Shown: positions 1-9,284, counted from the first letter of the stretch. The stretch: 64,000 nt of DNA from Chitinophaga pendula (GCF_020386615.1 NZ_CP077769.1:5084001-5148000), one strand, 5' to 3'. The notes: a model not told the origin generated them from the sequence alone. Translations and numbers: made by a program.

Positions 1-577
1 CTTTCAGCATGATATGCGCGATACTATCCATTACTTTGATCACTGGTTTACCCATATCTCCGATAGCAGCTGTTGCTACACCAAAGAACAGGGAAAATAC
101 CACGATCTGCAGTATCTCATTGTGTGCCATAGCATTAATGACACTATCAGGGAATACATGCCGAAAAAAGTTCTGCAAGGTCATATCGGTCTTTGACACG
201 CCGCTGGCGGCGTGGGTATCCGGCAGGGGCAGGTTCAGGGCATGCCCCGGTTGCATGACATTTACCAGCACCAGGCCAAGGAACAGGGAAACAAATGTGG
301 CAGTGATGAACCAGAGCATTGTTTTACCTCCGATTCGACCCACTGCTTTGATATCGCCTAATTTGGCCACCCCTACTACCAGGGTGGAAAATACCAGCGG
401 GGCAATAATCATTTTGACTAAGCGCAGGAAGATATCGGTAAGGATGGATATGTTATCTGCAAATTTCTTTATACTGGCTGCTTCGTTTTGGTAGACATTG
501 TTCACGATATATCCTGTCAATATACCAAGCACCATAGCTCCAAAGATGAACAAGGTAAGCAGGTTTGATTTCTTCAT
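1..577 (-). CDS. Dicarboxylate/amino acid:cation symporter (DAACS family), N-terminal part
   Basis: About 192 N-terminal residues are visible; the gene runs off the left edge. The protein begins MKKSNLLTLFIFGAMVLGIL and has several hydrophobic segments. The stretch KMIIAPLVFSTLVVGVAKLG is the conserved motif of the sodium/proton-coupled glutamate, aspartate and C4-dicarboxylate carriers (GltP/GltT/DctA group). The substrate-binding C-terminal half lies outside the window, so glutamate/aspartate cannot be separated from C4-dicarboxylates. The ATG at 577 gives a normal first membrane helix. The gene is divergent from the APC permease at 774 and shares a 196-bp intergenic region with it. Confidence 0.85.
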   Translation of the reverse strand, partial: MKKSNLLTLFIFGAMVLGILTGYIVNNVYQNEAASIKKFADNISILTDIFLRLVKMIIAPLVFSTLVVGVAKLGDIKAVGRIGGKTMLWFITATFVSLFLGLVLVNVMQPGHALNLPLPDTHAASGVSKTDMTLQNFFRHVFPDSVINAMAHNEILQIVVFSLFFGVATAAIGDMGKPVIKVMDSIAHIMLK

Positions 578-704
578 GCAGTCTTATTTAATTGATTTTT
601 AGCTCGCTTGTGCCTTTTTTAAAAATTCCCCAAAAATAAGGTTACTAGCGTAAAAAAGCGCTGCCAGCCCATAAAATAAAAAAGGTGTATTTGATTTTAG
701 ATAT

Positions 705-712
705 TATATTTG
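705..712 (+). promoter_or_regulatory. Candidate -7 element upstream of the APC permease
   Basis: TATATTTG matches the Bacteroidota -7 consensus TAnnTTTG, 61 bp before the ATG. No TTTG was found at the usual 19-bp spacing upstream, so this is only a half-supported promoter. Confidence 0.35.
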
Positions 713-773
713 GCGATCTGTAAAAAACAACAAGCTAAACCTTCTTAAACATCAACCACAATACTTCTATCGT

Positions 774-2231
774 ATGAGCAAGCTTTTTGCTAAGAAACCA
801 ATGTCACTTTTGCTTTCTGAGGCATCTGATTCAGAAAAAGGATTAAAAAGAACATTAGGCTCTGGCGCATTGATAGCCTTAGGAATAGGGGCTATCATCG
901 GTGCGGGGCTTTTTTCCCTTACCGGTATTGCTGCTGCTGAAAATGCCGGACCTGCTGTAACCATATCATTTATGCTGGCTGCTTTCGGATGTGCCTTTGC
1001 GGGTTTATGTTACGCTGAGTTTGCTTCCATGATACCTGTTGCTGGAAGTGCTTATACTTATTCCTATGCTACTATGGGTGAATTTATTGCCTGGATCATC
1101 GGATGGGACCTCGTGCTGGAATATGCGTTAGGTGCAGCAACTGTTGCTGTAAGCTGGTCCAGATACCTGCTGGAGTTCCTACATAAGTTTGGTATTCATC
1201 TTCCCCATCAGCTGGTGGTTTCTCCCTGGGAAACCTTAAAGATGAGCGATGGTACGATTGTTAGCGGAGGATTGTTCAATCTGCCAGCCGTTATTATTGT
1301 GATCCTGCTCTCTCTCCTGCTAATAAAGGGTACCAAGGAGTCTGCAGGTATGAATAATTTCCTGGTAATATTAAAAGTGTCAGTTGTACTATTATTCATC
1401 ATTTTAGGTTGGAGCCATATAGATCCTGCCAACTATGAGCCTTATATTCCTGCTAATACCGGTAAATATGAGCATTTTGGCTGGACGGGTATTGCTACGG
1501 GTGCGGCAGTCGTATTTTTTGCATTCGTTGGTTTTGACGCCGTGTCAACGGCTGCCCAGGAAGCAAAGAATCCACAAAAAGGTATGCCCATGGGTATCCT
1601 TGGATCACTGGTAATCTGTACGGTATTATATGTACTTTTTGCACACGTGATGACCGGCTTGCTGAATTATAAATTATTCGCCGGCGATGCGAAACCTGCT
1701 GCTACTGCTTTTGCACAAACGGGTTATGACTTCTTACAAACAGGTCTGATCGTTGCGATCCTGGCTGGTTATACCTCGGTGATCCTGGTGATGTTGCTGG
1801 GTCAGAGCCGGGTATTCTACTCTATGAGTAAGGATGGTCTGTTGCCTAAGTTCTTCAGCGAGGTACATCCCAAGTTCAGAACTCCCTGGAAGACCAACGC
1901 CTTTTTCATGGTATTTGTATCACTGTTTTCTGGCCTTGTGCCCGTAAGCGACCTGGGTCACATGGTGAGTATCGGTACGCTGTTCGCTTTTGTGCTGGTT
2001 TGTGTAGGTGTAATGATCATGCGCAAAAGGATGCCGGAACTTCCCCGCGCGTTCAAGACGCCACTGGTACCCTTCGTACCTATCATGGGTATCATTGTCT
2101 GCGTGTACCTGATGTATTCCCTGCCTATCGAAAGCTGGGCCAGGTTGGCTATCTGGTTAGGACTGGGCCTGCTGATCTACTTTACCTATGGTAAAAAGAA
2201 CAGCCGCATCAGCAACCAGCAAGGACAATAA
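774..2231 (+). CDS. APC-superfamily amino acid permease
   Basis: A 485-residue integral membrane protein of the amino acid-polyamine-organocation superfamily, closest in appearance to the cationic amino acid transporters (YfnA/CAT-like). The first helix carries the glycine-rich binding motif GIGAIIGAGLF at about residues 36-48. About 12 to 14 hydrophobic segments follow, and the motif FFAFVGFDAVSTAAQEAKNP, typical of the group, lies near residue 250. It imports or exchanges an amino acid across the inner membrane; the substrate is not evident. It stands alone, with a clear terminator immediately downstream. Confidence 0.88.
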   Translation: MSKLFAKKPMSLLLSEASDSEKGLKRTLGSGALIALGIGAIIGAGLFSLTGIAAAENAGPAVTISFMLAAFGCAFAGLCYAEFASMIPVAGSAYTYSYATMGEFIAWIIGWDLVLEYALGAATVAVSWSRYLLEFLHKFGIHLPHQLVVSPWETLKMSDGTIVSGGLFNLPAVIIVILLSLLLIKGTKESAGMNNFLVILKVSVVLLFIILGWSHIDPANYEPYIPANTGKYEHFGWTGIATGAAVVFFAFVGFDAVSTAAQEAKNPQKGMPMGILGSLVICTVLYVLFAHVMTGLLNYKLFAGDAKPAATAFAQTGYDFLQTGLIVAILAGYTSVILVMLLGQSRVFYSMSKDGLLPKFFSEVHPKFRTPWKTNAFFMVFVSLFSGLVPVSDLGHMVSIGTLFAFVLVCVGVMIMRKRMPELPRAFKTPLVPFVPIMGIIVCVYLMYSLPIESWARLAIWLGLGLLIYFTYGKKNSRISNQQGQ

Positions 2232-2255
2232 TAGTAGCTTCTGCTATTTATACTG

Positions 2256-2287
2256 ACCGTTCCGGGAGTTACTTCCGGAACGGTTTT
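2256..2287 (+). terminator. Intrinsic terminator after the APC permease
   Basis: A perfect 9-bp stem (CCGTTCCGG / CCGGAACGG) with a 9-nt loop, followed by TTTT, 25 bp after the stop codon. Confidence 0.8.
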
Positions 2288-2432
2288 CATTTAAGCCGAC
2301 TATATTTTGGCGCAAAGTCTATATTTTTGCTTGGCTTAAATAGCTGGTTTGCAGGCCGGAACCTTCCTGCTAGCGTGCCAGTGGTTTACTGCTCAATTGT
2401 TAATCATTAATTATTAATTACTTACCATAGTT

Positions 2433-3143
2433 ATGGGAAGAATATTTGAAGTACGAAAGGCCACTATGTTCGCCCGTTGGGACAAGATGGCCAAACAATT
2501 TTCCAGGATCGGGAAGGAAATAGCTATTGCCGTGAAGCAGGGAGGTCCTGATGTTGATAACAACCCCAGCCTCCGTCGTTGCATACAAAATGCCAAAGGT
2601 GTGAACATGCCTAAGGATCGCGTAGATGCTGCTATCAAACGTGCCATGGGTAAAGACAAGACGGACTATGAAGAAGTAGTATATGAGGGCTATGCTGCCC
2701 ATGGAGTAGCTGTTATGGTAGATACTGCTACTGACAATACTACCCGTACAGTGGCTAATATCCGTATGCACTTTAACCGCGAAGGTGGCAGCCTCGGCAA
2801 CAGTGGCTCTGTAGGGTTCCTATTCAACCGTGTTGGAGAGTTCAAGATAAAAAATGACGGCCAGGACCTGGATGAGCTGGAATTGGAGCTGATAGATTTC
2901 GGATTGGAAGAAATCGGAGAAGATAGTGAAGGTAACATCATTATCCGTGCGGCATTCAACGAATTCGGCAATATGTCCAAAGCATTGGAAGACAAAAACA
3001 TTGCAGTCATCAGTGCCGAGTTGAAAAGAATTCCTTCTACGACAGTGGAATTGAATGACGAACAGGCGAAAGAGGTGTTGGAGCTGATCGACCGCCTGGA
3101 GCAGGATGACGACGTACAGCAGGTGTTCCACAACCTGAAATAG
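2433..3143 (+). CDS. yebC: YebC/PmpR-family protein
   Basis: A 236-residue TACO1/YebC-family protein. Bacterial members have been described as DNA-binding regulators and, more recently, as factors that relieve ribosome stalling; the role here is not decided by sequence. The N-terminal region matches the family closely ([20 protein letters not shown], then [19 protein letters not shown]). The middle has the [16 protein letters not shown] strand and the C-terminal domain is acidic. The protein begins [16 protein letters not shown] rather than the usual MAGHSKWANIKHRK, a variant that I associate with Bacteroidota members. It is monocistronic and flanked by terminators. Confidence 0.9.
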   Translation: MGRIFEVRKATMFARWDKMAKQFSRIGKEIAIAVKQGGPDVDNNPSLRRCIQNAKGVNMPKDRVDAAIKRAMGKDKTDYEEVVYEGYAAHGVAVMVDTATDNTTRTVANIRMHFNREGGSLGNSGSVGFLFNRVGEFKIKNDGQDLDELELELIDFGLEEIGEDSEGNIIIRAAFNEFGNMSKALEDKNIAVISAELKRIPSTTVELNDEQAKEVLELIDRLEQDDDVQQVFHNLK

Positions 3144-3163
3144 GAATCACCTCCCCTTTTAAT

Positions 3164-3217
3164 AAAAAAGATCGTAAGTATGCTAGCGATGGCTATTCAT
3201 GCTTACGATCTTTTTAT
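3164..3217 (+). terminator. Intrinsic terminator after yebC
   Basis: Inverted repeat AAAAAGATCGTAAG ... CTTACGATCTTTTT with A and T tails, located 20 bp after the yebC stop. The symmetry means it could also act on the minus strand for the response regulator ending at 3253. Confidence 0.8.
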
Positions 3218-3252
3218 TTATGGCAAGTAGAAGTTTATTATGCTGAAGGCGT

Positions 3253-3972
3253 TTATGATACGCGTATGTTTTCACAAATGGCGCCTTTCCAACTCAGTTT
3301 AAGGCCTTTGCCATGAAAGGTTTCCAATTTGAGATCGGGATCCAGTTTGAAGTGTTTACGCAGGCGGGTCAGGTATACGTCCATACTTCTGCCTGCGAAA
3401 AAGTCATCGTTGCCCCATACCTCCTGGAGTATCTCATCGCGTTGCAACTGACGATGGGAGTTCTCACACAGGTATTTCAGCAGGTCAGCTTCCCTTGGAG
3501 GAAGGTTGATCGTCTTATGTGTTTCTTCGTGAATAATGCGAAGGTCTGTATAGTAAAAGGCCAGTTTGCCTATACTGTATTTCAGTTGTTTGCTGCCTTT
3601 TGATAAGCGGGTCCTTCTCAGGAATACATCCATCCGGCACTCCAGCTCCAGCATGTTAAAAGGCTTTACTACGTAGTCGTCGCCACCGACTTCAAAACCA
3701 TTGATCCTGTCTTGTTCGAGATAACGGGAGGTGGTAAAAATAATAGGGATATGTTCATCTTTACTTCTGATTTCCTGTGCTAATGTGAATCCATCTTTGC
3801 CGGGCATGATCACGTCGAGTAAACAAAGGTCGAAAGCCTGCCTGTTAAATAGTCCCGACGCTTCACGGCCATCCGTACAGTGGGTTACCAAATGTCCTGC
3901 CTTTTCGAGGTGCCTTTTGACGAGTTTGGCCATAAAATGATCGTCTTCCACCAGAAGGATGCCAGCTTTCAT
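3253..3972 (-). CDS. OmpR/RprY-type response regulator, orphan
   Basis: A 239-residue two-domain response regulator. The receiver domain (about 1-120) has the acidic pair D10/D11, the phospho-acceptor D53 in LLDVIMPG, T81 and K103 in VVKPF. A winged-helix DNA-binding domain follows (about 130-232; INLPPREADLLKYLCEN and SMDVYLTRLRKHF). I chose the ATG at 3972, which gives the canonical start MKAGILLVEDD; the in-frame ATG at 4014 would add 14 hydrophobic residues not expected in the family. No histidine kinase is adjacent, so its partner must be elsewhere. The resemblance to Bacteroides RprY is by architecture only. Confidence 0.9.
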   Translation of the reverse strand: MKAGILLVEDDHFMAKLVKRHLEKAGHLVTHCTDGREASGLFNRQAFDLCLLDVIMPGKDGFTLAQEIRSKDEHIPIIFTTSRYLEQDRINGFEVGGDDYVVKPFNMLELECRMDVFLRRTRLSKGSKQLKYSIGKLAFYYTDLRIIHEETHKTINLPPREADLLKYLCENSHRQLQRDEILQEVWGNDDFFAGRSMDVYLTRLRKHFKLDPDLKLETFHGKGLKLSWKGAICENIRVS

Positions 3973-4302
3973 AGCAATGGTTAGTTTAAAGAGAATGATA
4001 GGTAAAACGCACAATTCAAGGGGCCACTAAAACAACCTCAATTTAACGCCTGGTGTCACTTTCTAAAAGAATTATTTTGATCAGTTTCCACCTAGCATAT
4101 TCATGTTGTTCATTCATAAAGTTAACAATAATATAAATATAAATCTAACTACCAGTTAAACAGTTGGTAAGACATGGATTTATTTTATAATTGCTGTTTC
4201 AAATAGGGCTGCTAACAGTCAATTCAAGGTATTTAGACTGAATTTAGCATTTTTTGCTCAATTCATATAGTATGTCGAAAAAAAGCCCGTCAGCAAAGGA
4301 CC
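3973..4302. other. 330-bp AT-rich intergenic region
   Basis: Contains the promoter region of the response regulator (minus strand) and the 3' end of the dehydrogenase unit. Position 4099-4114 reads AATGAACAACATGAAT on the minus strand, loosely like the AATGAAC boxes at 34.9-36.0 kb but without the same -7 spacing. No other gene was seen. Confidence 0.5.
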
Positions 4303-4304
4303 TT
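4277..4304 (-). terminator. Possible terminator of the hydroxyacid dehydrogenase gene
   Basis: On the minus strand a short, wobble-containing stem (AAGGTCC with GGGCTT) overlaps the stop codon and is followed by seven T. The stem is weak. Confidence 0.35.
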
Positions 4305-5262
4305 ACATGGTAATCTGGTTTTTGACTTGACCGGCAATAAAACTATCTAGATTGTCTACGACGGTATTTAGCAACCGTTGCCTGGCTTCCCGGGTCGCCC
4401 AGGCGATATGTGGGGTCAGAAGACAGTTTTTAGCGCTTAACAACGGATGGCCTGCCTGTGGTGGTTCTATGGATAATACATCCAGTGCAGCACCGGCAAT
4501 TATGCCCTCATTCAGCGCATCTGCCAGATCCTGTTCCCGGATAAGAGGCCCGCGACTGGTATTGATGAGGTAAGCCGTTGGCTTCATGATCTGCAGCAAT
4601 CCTTTATTCACGAACTCGTAATTATCCGCTTTGAGGGGGCAATGCAGGCTGATAAAATCGGATTGCCGGAAACAGTCGTCCAGGCTTGCGAATGTTATTC
4701 CTTCCAGCGCATCTCTTTCCGGGTGACGGTGATGAGCAATCACTTTCATTCCAAAGACCTGTGCGATGGCAGCTACTGCCTGCCCAATTTTTCCCAGGCC
4801 GACGATACCCAGCACCTTGCCGGCTAATTCCATCATGGGCGTTTTCCAATAGCTGAAATCTGGTTGTCTGCTCCAGTCACCCGCCTTGACGCTCTGGTCA
4901 TGGATCCCCACATGATGACATAGTTCCAGTATCAAGGCAAAAGTGAACTGCGCCACTGTGGCAGTTCCGTACGCGGGTACATTGGTCACTATAATACCAG
5001 CCTTTTTTGCTGCCGCGATGTCCACTACATTATAGCCGGTCGCCATCACACCGATATACCTGAGCGCAGGTAAGAAAGCGATCGTTGCAGCACTAAGTAA
5101 GGACTTATTTGTCAGAACTATCTCTGCGCCGGCAGCACGTGCGGCGACCAATTCCGGCGGTGTTCTGTCATATATTTCAACTTTTCCCAATTGATGCAGG
5201 TATTGCCAATCCAGGTCTCCCGGATTAAGTGTATACCCATCCAATACAACAATCTTTTTCAT
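4303..5262 (-). CDS. D-2-hydroxyacid dehydrogenase (glycerate dehydrogenase-like)
   Basis: A 319-residue NAD(P)-dependent dehydrogenase that interconverts a D-2-hydroxyacid and its 2-oxoacid in the cytoplasm. The Rossmann motif GLGKIG lies at 155-160. The catalytic triad of the family is intact: Arg237 (NTSRGPL), Glu266 (SIEPP) and His285 (TPHIAWAT). The sequence GVMATGYNVVDIAAAKKAGI is typical of the HprA/GhrB-like glycerate/hydroxypyruvate branch, but substrate cannot be fixed by reading. The next gene upstream on the same strand (AI-2E family) is 78 bp away, so they may be co-transcribed. Confidence 0.88.
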   Translation of the reverse strand: MKKIVVLDGYTLNPGDLDWQYLHQLGKVEIYDRTPPELVAARAAGAEIVLTNKSLLSAATIAFLPALRYIGVMATGYNVVDIAAAKKAGIIVTNVPAYGTATVAQFTFALILELCHHVGIHDQSVKAGDWSRQPDFSYWKTPMMELAGKVLGIVGLGKIGQAVAAIAQVFGMKVIAHHRHPERDALEGITFASLDDCFRQSDFISLHCPLKADNYEFVNKGLLQIMKPTAYLINTSRGPLIREQDLADALNEGIIAGAALDVLSIEPPQAGHPLLSAKNCLLTPHIAWATREARQRLLNTVVDNLDSFIAGQVKNQITM

Positions 5263-5340
5263 TTGCTATCATACTATTCCTGCCATTAAAACTAAGTAAT
5301 CTATGCTTAGGTTACTATAGCTCCAACGGCAAAATCCCGT

Positions 5341-6471
5341 CTACCCTTCTTCGTCCTCATCATCTTTCCGGCGAATATGACGATTTCTTAATCGCAGGGC
5401 GGGGTGTGTCATAGGGCTCAACTTAGGTCGTTCATCTCCCAGTAACACTCCCCAATGGCGGAATTCTACGGTACGATCGAAAATAATCTTCAGAATAGCG
5501 ATCAATGGTAAGGATAGGAACATGCCAGCGACTCCGCCTATTGTTCCTCCAATCACTACACCTACGATGCTCACCAAGGCATTGATCTTCACTTTTGAAC
5601 CCACAATCCTGGGCATAAGAATATTGTTATCAAGGAATTGTACTACTGCGATCACTAACAGAACGGCAACGACATGCCAGAGTTCCTGGGAAGAGGTGAG
5701 CGTCAGTATCACACCGATAATATTACCCACCAAAGCCCCGACATACGGGATCAGGTTGAGAATAGCGAAAATAACACCGATCAGCAATGCATGTTTGATC
5801 CCTATTATCATCAGTATCCCACCTACCAGCACGGTCATATAAGTAATCTGGATCAACAACCCCATTAGATAACTTTTGATGATCACCTCTGTCTCCCGCA
5901 AGGCAGATTCCACCTGTGTATGATGATCTTTACTAAACCAGAGAAAGATAAACCGAAGTAATAGATTTTTGTAGAACAATAGCAGGAATACATAAATGGG
6001 CAGTAATCCCAAAAAGACGAACACGCCGGTTAAGGATACGGCGGCACCGCTCATATAGCTACCGGCGTTATTGAGTAGTTTCGTACCTTGTTCCTGCAAC
6101 ATTTTTAGCTGTTCCTCTGCCGAGAAGTGGAGCTTTTCATTGATCCATCCGCTAAGGGTCTGCCAATGCAAGTTGACATTCCGCTCTATTTGGGGAAAAT
6201 CTTTTACAAGTGTAGCTATCTGGAAGGAGAAAAATCCCAGTACTGCCAGGACCAATAAAGCTGCAGTAAAGATGGAAAACACGATAGCCAGTACTTCGGG
6301 TACTTTCAAGCGTTGTAACAGCCGAAACAGAGGCAGTAATAGCAGGCTAACAAAAAATGCCATCAGGAGTGGCATAATGATGTCCTTTCCCAGGTAAAAC
6401 AGCAGGATCAGCAAGCAGAGGCCCAGTAATTCTACTGATCTCTTTACGGTGAGTGGCAATGGTTGTTTCAT
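5341..6471 (-). CDS. AI-2E family transporter (PerM/YdiK-like)
   Basis: A 376-residue polytopic inner-membrane protein of the AI-2E transporter family (UPF0118). The N-terminus has paired helices (LLGLCLLILLFYLGKDIIMPLLMAFFVSL broken by short loops), then a cytoplasmic amphipathic stretch (about 90-150), then C-terminal helices with the conserved LIPYVGALVGNIIGVILTL-type segment near 250 and GTIGGVAGMFLSLPLIAILK near 330. Family members export AI-2 or act as sodium/proton antiporters; the true substrate here is unknown. The very acidic tail (KDDEDEEG) is an addition to the core. It is divergent from the sigma factor at 6722. Confidence 0.82.
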   Translation of the reverse strand: MKQPLPLTVKRSVELLGLCLLILLFYLGKDIIMPLLMAFFVSLLLLPLFRLLQRLKVPEVLAIVFSIFTAALLVLAVLGFFSFQIATLVKDFPQIERNVNLHWQTLSGWINEKLHFSAEEQLKMLQEQGTKLLNNAGSYMSGAAVSLTGVFVFLGLLPIYVFLLLFYKNLLLRFIFLWFSKDHHTQVESALRETEVIIKSYLMGLLIQITYMTVLVGGILMIIGIKHALLIGVIFAILNLIPYVGALVGNIIGVILTLTSSQELWHVVAVLLVIAVVQFLDNNILMPRIVGSKVKINALVSIVGVVIGGTIGGVAGMFLSLPLIAILKIIFDRTVEFRHWGVLLGDERPKLSPMTHPALRLRNRHIRRKDDEDEEG

Positions 6472-6721
6472 ATATCAAAAGTTATCAACAAAGCTGTGTC
6501 ATACAGCTGTCGTTAGGAAATTCTGCGGTCTTTTCTTTTAACACTGTTATTGACAATTTGTTGATTATTAATGAAATAAAAATTATGCCAACAAACCTTA
6601 CCGGTAGGTATGTTTTATCTTCTGCTAAAAGGCCGCGCCATGGGCTTTTTTCTTTATGTGCTTAACATTCAAGTAACATGGGCTAACTACATTTAGTCTT
6701 GGAATTATTAATGAATCATTT

Positions 6722-7252
6722 ATGCATGACACCCCTTCCATGGCCCTTTTTCAACAGCTTTTTGAAGCTAACCGGGATAAGATATTCAGGTTTGCTTGTA
6801 AGCTGGTAGGAGATACCTCAAGGGCTCAGGAGATCACCCAGCAATGCTTCATCAAGCTTTGGGAGAATATGCATAAGGTACAGGAAGGTCAAGATGTATT
6901 TCCCCTGCTTTTTGTATATGTCAAACATATTGTGATAGACGAAACCCGTAGGCTTTACCGGGAAAAGCAACATCTGGCACAGCTTTCTTCTCAGCAGCCT
7001 GTTACTGAAGCCTATGAAGACGACCATTCCCTGATGAGAAAGGAATTTGAGCAACAGTTGAAAAAATTGATTGAGAAAATGCCAGAACAGCGAAAGCAGG
7101 TATATCAGCTCAGTCGCGAACATGGGCAGAGTCATAAGGAAATTGCCGCTCAGCTTTCGCTATCACCGGCTACTGTACGAAACCATCTTAATCTTGCGTT
7201 ACAATATATACGTCGTGAAATCCTGACCCATTACGATATGGAATCCAAATAA
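6722..7252 (+). CDS. ECF-type RNA polymerase sigma factor (FecI-like)
   Basis: A 176-residue sigma-70 family protein with region 2 (about 10-80: FEANRDKIFRFACKLVGDTS, then AQEITQQCFIKLWEN) and region 4 (about 115-170: KMPEQRKQVYQLSREHGQSH, then KEIAAQLSLSPATVRNHLN). Region 3 is absent, as in ECF factors. The length and signature fit the Bacteroidota FecI group that works with FecR anti-sigma proteins. It is not followed by a receptor or anti-sigma on the same strand; the nearest FecR is convergent, at 8313-9284. The physical pairing with that FecR is only suggested by proximity. Confidence 0.88.
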   Translation: MHDTPSMALFQQLFEANRDKIFRFACKLVGDTSRAQEITQQCFIKLWENMHKVQEGQDVFPLLFVYVKHIVIDETRRLYREKQHLAQLSSQQPVTEAYEDDHSLMRKEFEQQLKKLIEKMPEQRKQVYQLSREHGQSHKEIAAQLSLSPATVRNHLNLALQYIRREILTHYDMESK

Positions 7253-7576
7253 TCCACCTATTGACATCTTCCTAATTCTGTTATAATCCTGTTATCATAT
7301 TTCCATCGCTGCTATCGGCCCCTACAGGGGCTAAAACTGTTTTCGGCTATTACCCATCCTAATAAATGCGGGCATCATCATTCGTCCATCCTGATACTGC
7401 AGGAATGGGATGTTAAAAAATGGGGTTAACAAACAAATACATGTCTTGTAGATACAACACATTTGACTCTTTTGGAGAATAAGAACTGATCAAAAAAAAA
7501 CGTTAGTTATCTTTATTTAAAGTTACAAACAGGGTTTTCTCAATTACTTGTCGGTAACATATTGCGTTATGTGTTT
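7253..7576. other. 324-bp convergent intergenic region
   Basis: Lies between the sigma factor (plus) and the lipoprotein gene (minus). It contains a short palindrome around GCCCCTACAGGGGC (7316-7329) but no hairpin with a T-tract good enough to call as a terminator. No coding signal was seen. Confidence 0.5.
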
Positions 7577-8287
7577 TTAGGGCAGCGGCAGCGTTCCGGC
7601 CACTTTTTGTTGTTTTCCCGCCTGTTCCACCACTACATATTCCAACTTTGTTTTACTACCGGTCCCTAACATGTATACACCTGCAGGCAGCTTGTTACTT
7701 TTCTTTCGTGTCAGGCTATCTGGTAGGGTTATACGAACATGTTTGAGGACGCCGGAACTGTCTTTCATCAGGTTGCCACCATATGCGAGTGATATACCTG
7801 TGGGTGACTGAGATGCAGGTAGTGGTCCCGAGATATCAGGAGAACTTCCGAGCAGAATGATACCAGACCATCCCAGTTTGTTTTCTTTTCCGGTTGGGGC
7901 TACCACAAATTTCACGGGGCTGTATGGGGTGCCAGCGGCGTTGATACGGGCTCCCCTGGTGATGACCAATCCTGTTGCATATTCGTTTGCTGATGTTGGC
8001 CGGGGTAACAAGCGGATGGTGGTACCAGGTTCAATGGTAAGCGTTGTTTCATTCGCTACGTACACCCACCCATCTATATACCAAATATGTTCGTTGGTCA
8101 GCAAAGTATTTTCAGAGATGATATTGTGTAAAGTGTCCTTTCCGGGCACTACCTGCATCATAGACCTATCCAACCATTTATGCGTCGTCTCTTTCTCACA
8201 AGAAGAAAGCGTTATCAGGAGGATAGTAGTGGTCAAATGCAGTGCGCCCAAATAGTAACGTATTGTATGTAGTATACGCTGGAGCAC
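7577..8287 (-). CDS. Lipoprotein with a beta-helix-like domain, unknown function
   Basis: 236 residues. A hydrophobic N-terminal segment ends in a lipobox-like LSSC, with the predicted lipidated Cys30 followed by EKE, so it is probably an outer-membrane or periplasmic lipoprotein. The middle has the repeating strand pattern DGWVYVANETTLTIEPGTTI with a later ARINAAGTPYSPVKFV, the signature of Bacteroidota right-handed beta-helix surface proteins (an extended-strand start, then artefact-like G-rich turns). At 236 residues it is short compared with the roughly 400-500 I expect for such proteins, possibly C-terminally reduced. It starts 25 bp after the FecR gene and is likely co-transcribed with it. 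Confidence 0.7.
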   Translation of the reverse strand: MLQRILHTIRYYLGALHLTTTILLITLSSCEKETTHKWLDRSMMQVVPGKDTLHNIISENTLLTNEHIWYIDGWVYVANETTLTIEPGTTIRLLPRPTSANEYATGLVITRGARINAAGTPYSPVKFVVAPTGKENKLGWSGIILLGSSPDISGPLPASQSPTGISLAYGGNLMKDSSGVLKHVRITLPDSLTRKKSNKLPAGVYMLGTGSKTKLEYVVVEQAGKQQKVAGTLPLP

Positions 8288-8312
8288 TTAAATGGTTATT
8301 TAGTATTGATTA

Positions 8313-9284
8313 TCAGTTTCCTTGATGCACAGTGAATGCACTATCTGATAGTTGTTTAAAACTGAATCTGTGCACATAAGCCAGTGAGGACAGTACTTCG
8401 GGAAGCGGGGTACCTGCCTCGAATACACCAGATATTTGTTTGTCCATCAGTTTGCTGCCTGTCACATCAATTTTACAGTTATAGCGACTTTGTAATTTTG
8501 CAAAGACATCGACCAGCCTGCTTTTCTCAAATATAATTTTGCGGTGCCTCCAGTCTAATACGACCTCTTTATTAAACGAAACAGGTGCTGGGAGTACATT
8601 GTTCCTGTTATAGCTGATCTGCTGACCAGGTTGCAGTATATAGCTGTTTCCATTGTTATTTTCCTTAAGGCTTACGAGTACTTTACCTTCCAGCAGGCTT
8701 ACATCGATGGTGCCATCCACTTTGTTAGTTGTAGCGATATTAAAAGCTGTTCCCAGGGCTTTTGTTACCAGGTCGCCCGTATGTACCCGGAATGGGCGGG
8801 CGTCGTCTTTAGTCACTTCGAAATAGGCTTCTCCGTTTAACCAGAGGTCACGATTGGTCTGGTTATATGCATAGGTATAAGCGATGGCAGCGTTTGCATT
8901 CAGCCAGATACGGGAGCCGTCGGGTAATTGCAGCACGCGTACTTCATTTCCTTTGTTATAGATCGTATCATACTTTGCAGCCATTTCGATACCGGCGGGG
9001 TGCGGGCCACGTTTACCCTGCCACCACCATCCCAGGATACTAATAAGAGCCAGTACGGCGGCTGCGGCTGCATACCAGTAGCGACGCAGCCCGGTGATCC
9101 TTGTTGTTCTTTCGGTATTTATTCCGGTAACGGTTTCGGCCTCCACTGCGGACCAGGCCTGCTGAAAGTAGGCATCCACTTCCTGCAACTCGTGACCAGA
9201 GAGGTAAGCTTCTACCTGCTCTACTTCCTGTGCGGTGCAATTGCCTTTGAAGTATTTATCTAATAATTGCTGGTCCATTTTCAT
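8313..9284 (-). CDS. FecR-family anti-sigma factor
   Basis: About 323 residues from the ATG at 9284; ATG codons at 9278 and 9320 are alternatives. The cytoplasmic N-terminal part binds the sigma factor in this family. One membrane helix lies at about 69-88 (YWYAAAAAVLALISILGWWW). The periplasmic FecR domain follows (LPDGSRIWLNANAAIAY ... GEAYFEV ... PFRVHTG ... GTAFNIATTN). The C-terminal DUF4974 region (about 250-323: VFAKLQSRYNCKID ... SGVFEAGTPLPEVLSSLAYV) resembles the STN fold. It would control an ECF sigma factor in response to a TonB receptor signal. No receptor gene is adjacent, unlike the usual fecI-fecR-receptor order. Confidence 0.9.
   Translation of the reverse strand: MKMDQQLLDKYFKGNCTAQEVEQVEAYLSGHELQEVDAYFQQAWSAVEAETVTGINTERTTRITGLRRYWYAAAAAVLALISILGWWWQGKRGPHPAGIEMAAKYDTIYNKGNEVRVLQLPDGSRIWLNANAAIAYTYAYNQTNRDLWLNGEAYFEVTKDDARPFRVHTGDLVTKALGTAFNIATTNKVDGTIDVSLLEGKVLVSLKENNNGNSYILQPGQQISYNRNNVLPAPVSFNKEVVLDWRHRKIIFEKSRLVDVFAKLQSRYNCKIDVTGSKLMDKQISGVFEAGTPLPEVLSSLAYVHRFSFKQLSDSAFTVHQGN

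Noticed and set aside
3973..4014. Longer start for the response regulator at 4014
   Set aside because: The extra residues are hydrophobic and precede the normal start of the receiver domain; the ATG at 3972 fits the family exactly.
4099..4114. AATGAACAACATGAAT upstream of the response regulator as a fourth copy of the peptide-unit box
   Set aside because: The -7-like element at the matching distance is poor and the conserved leader is absent; AT-rich sequence makes such a match likely by chance.
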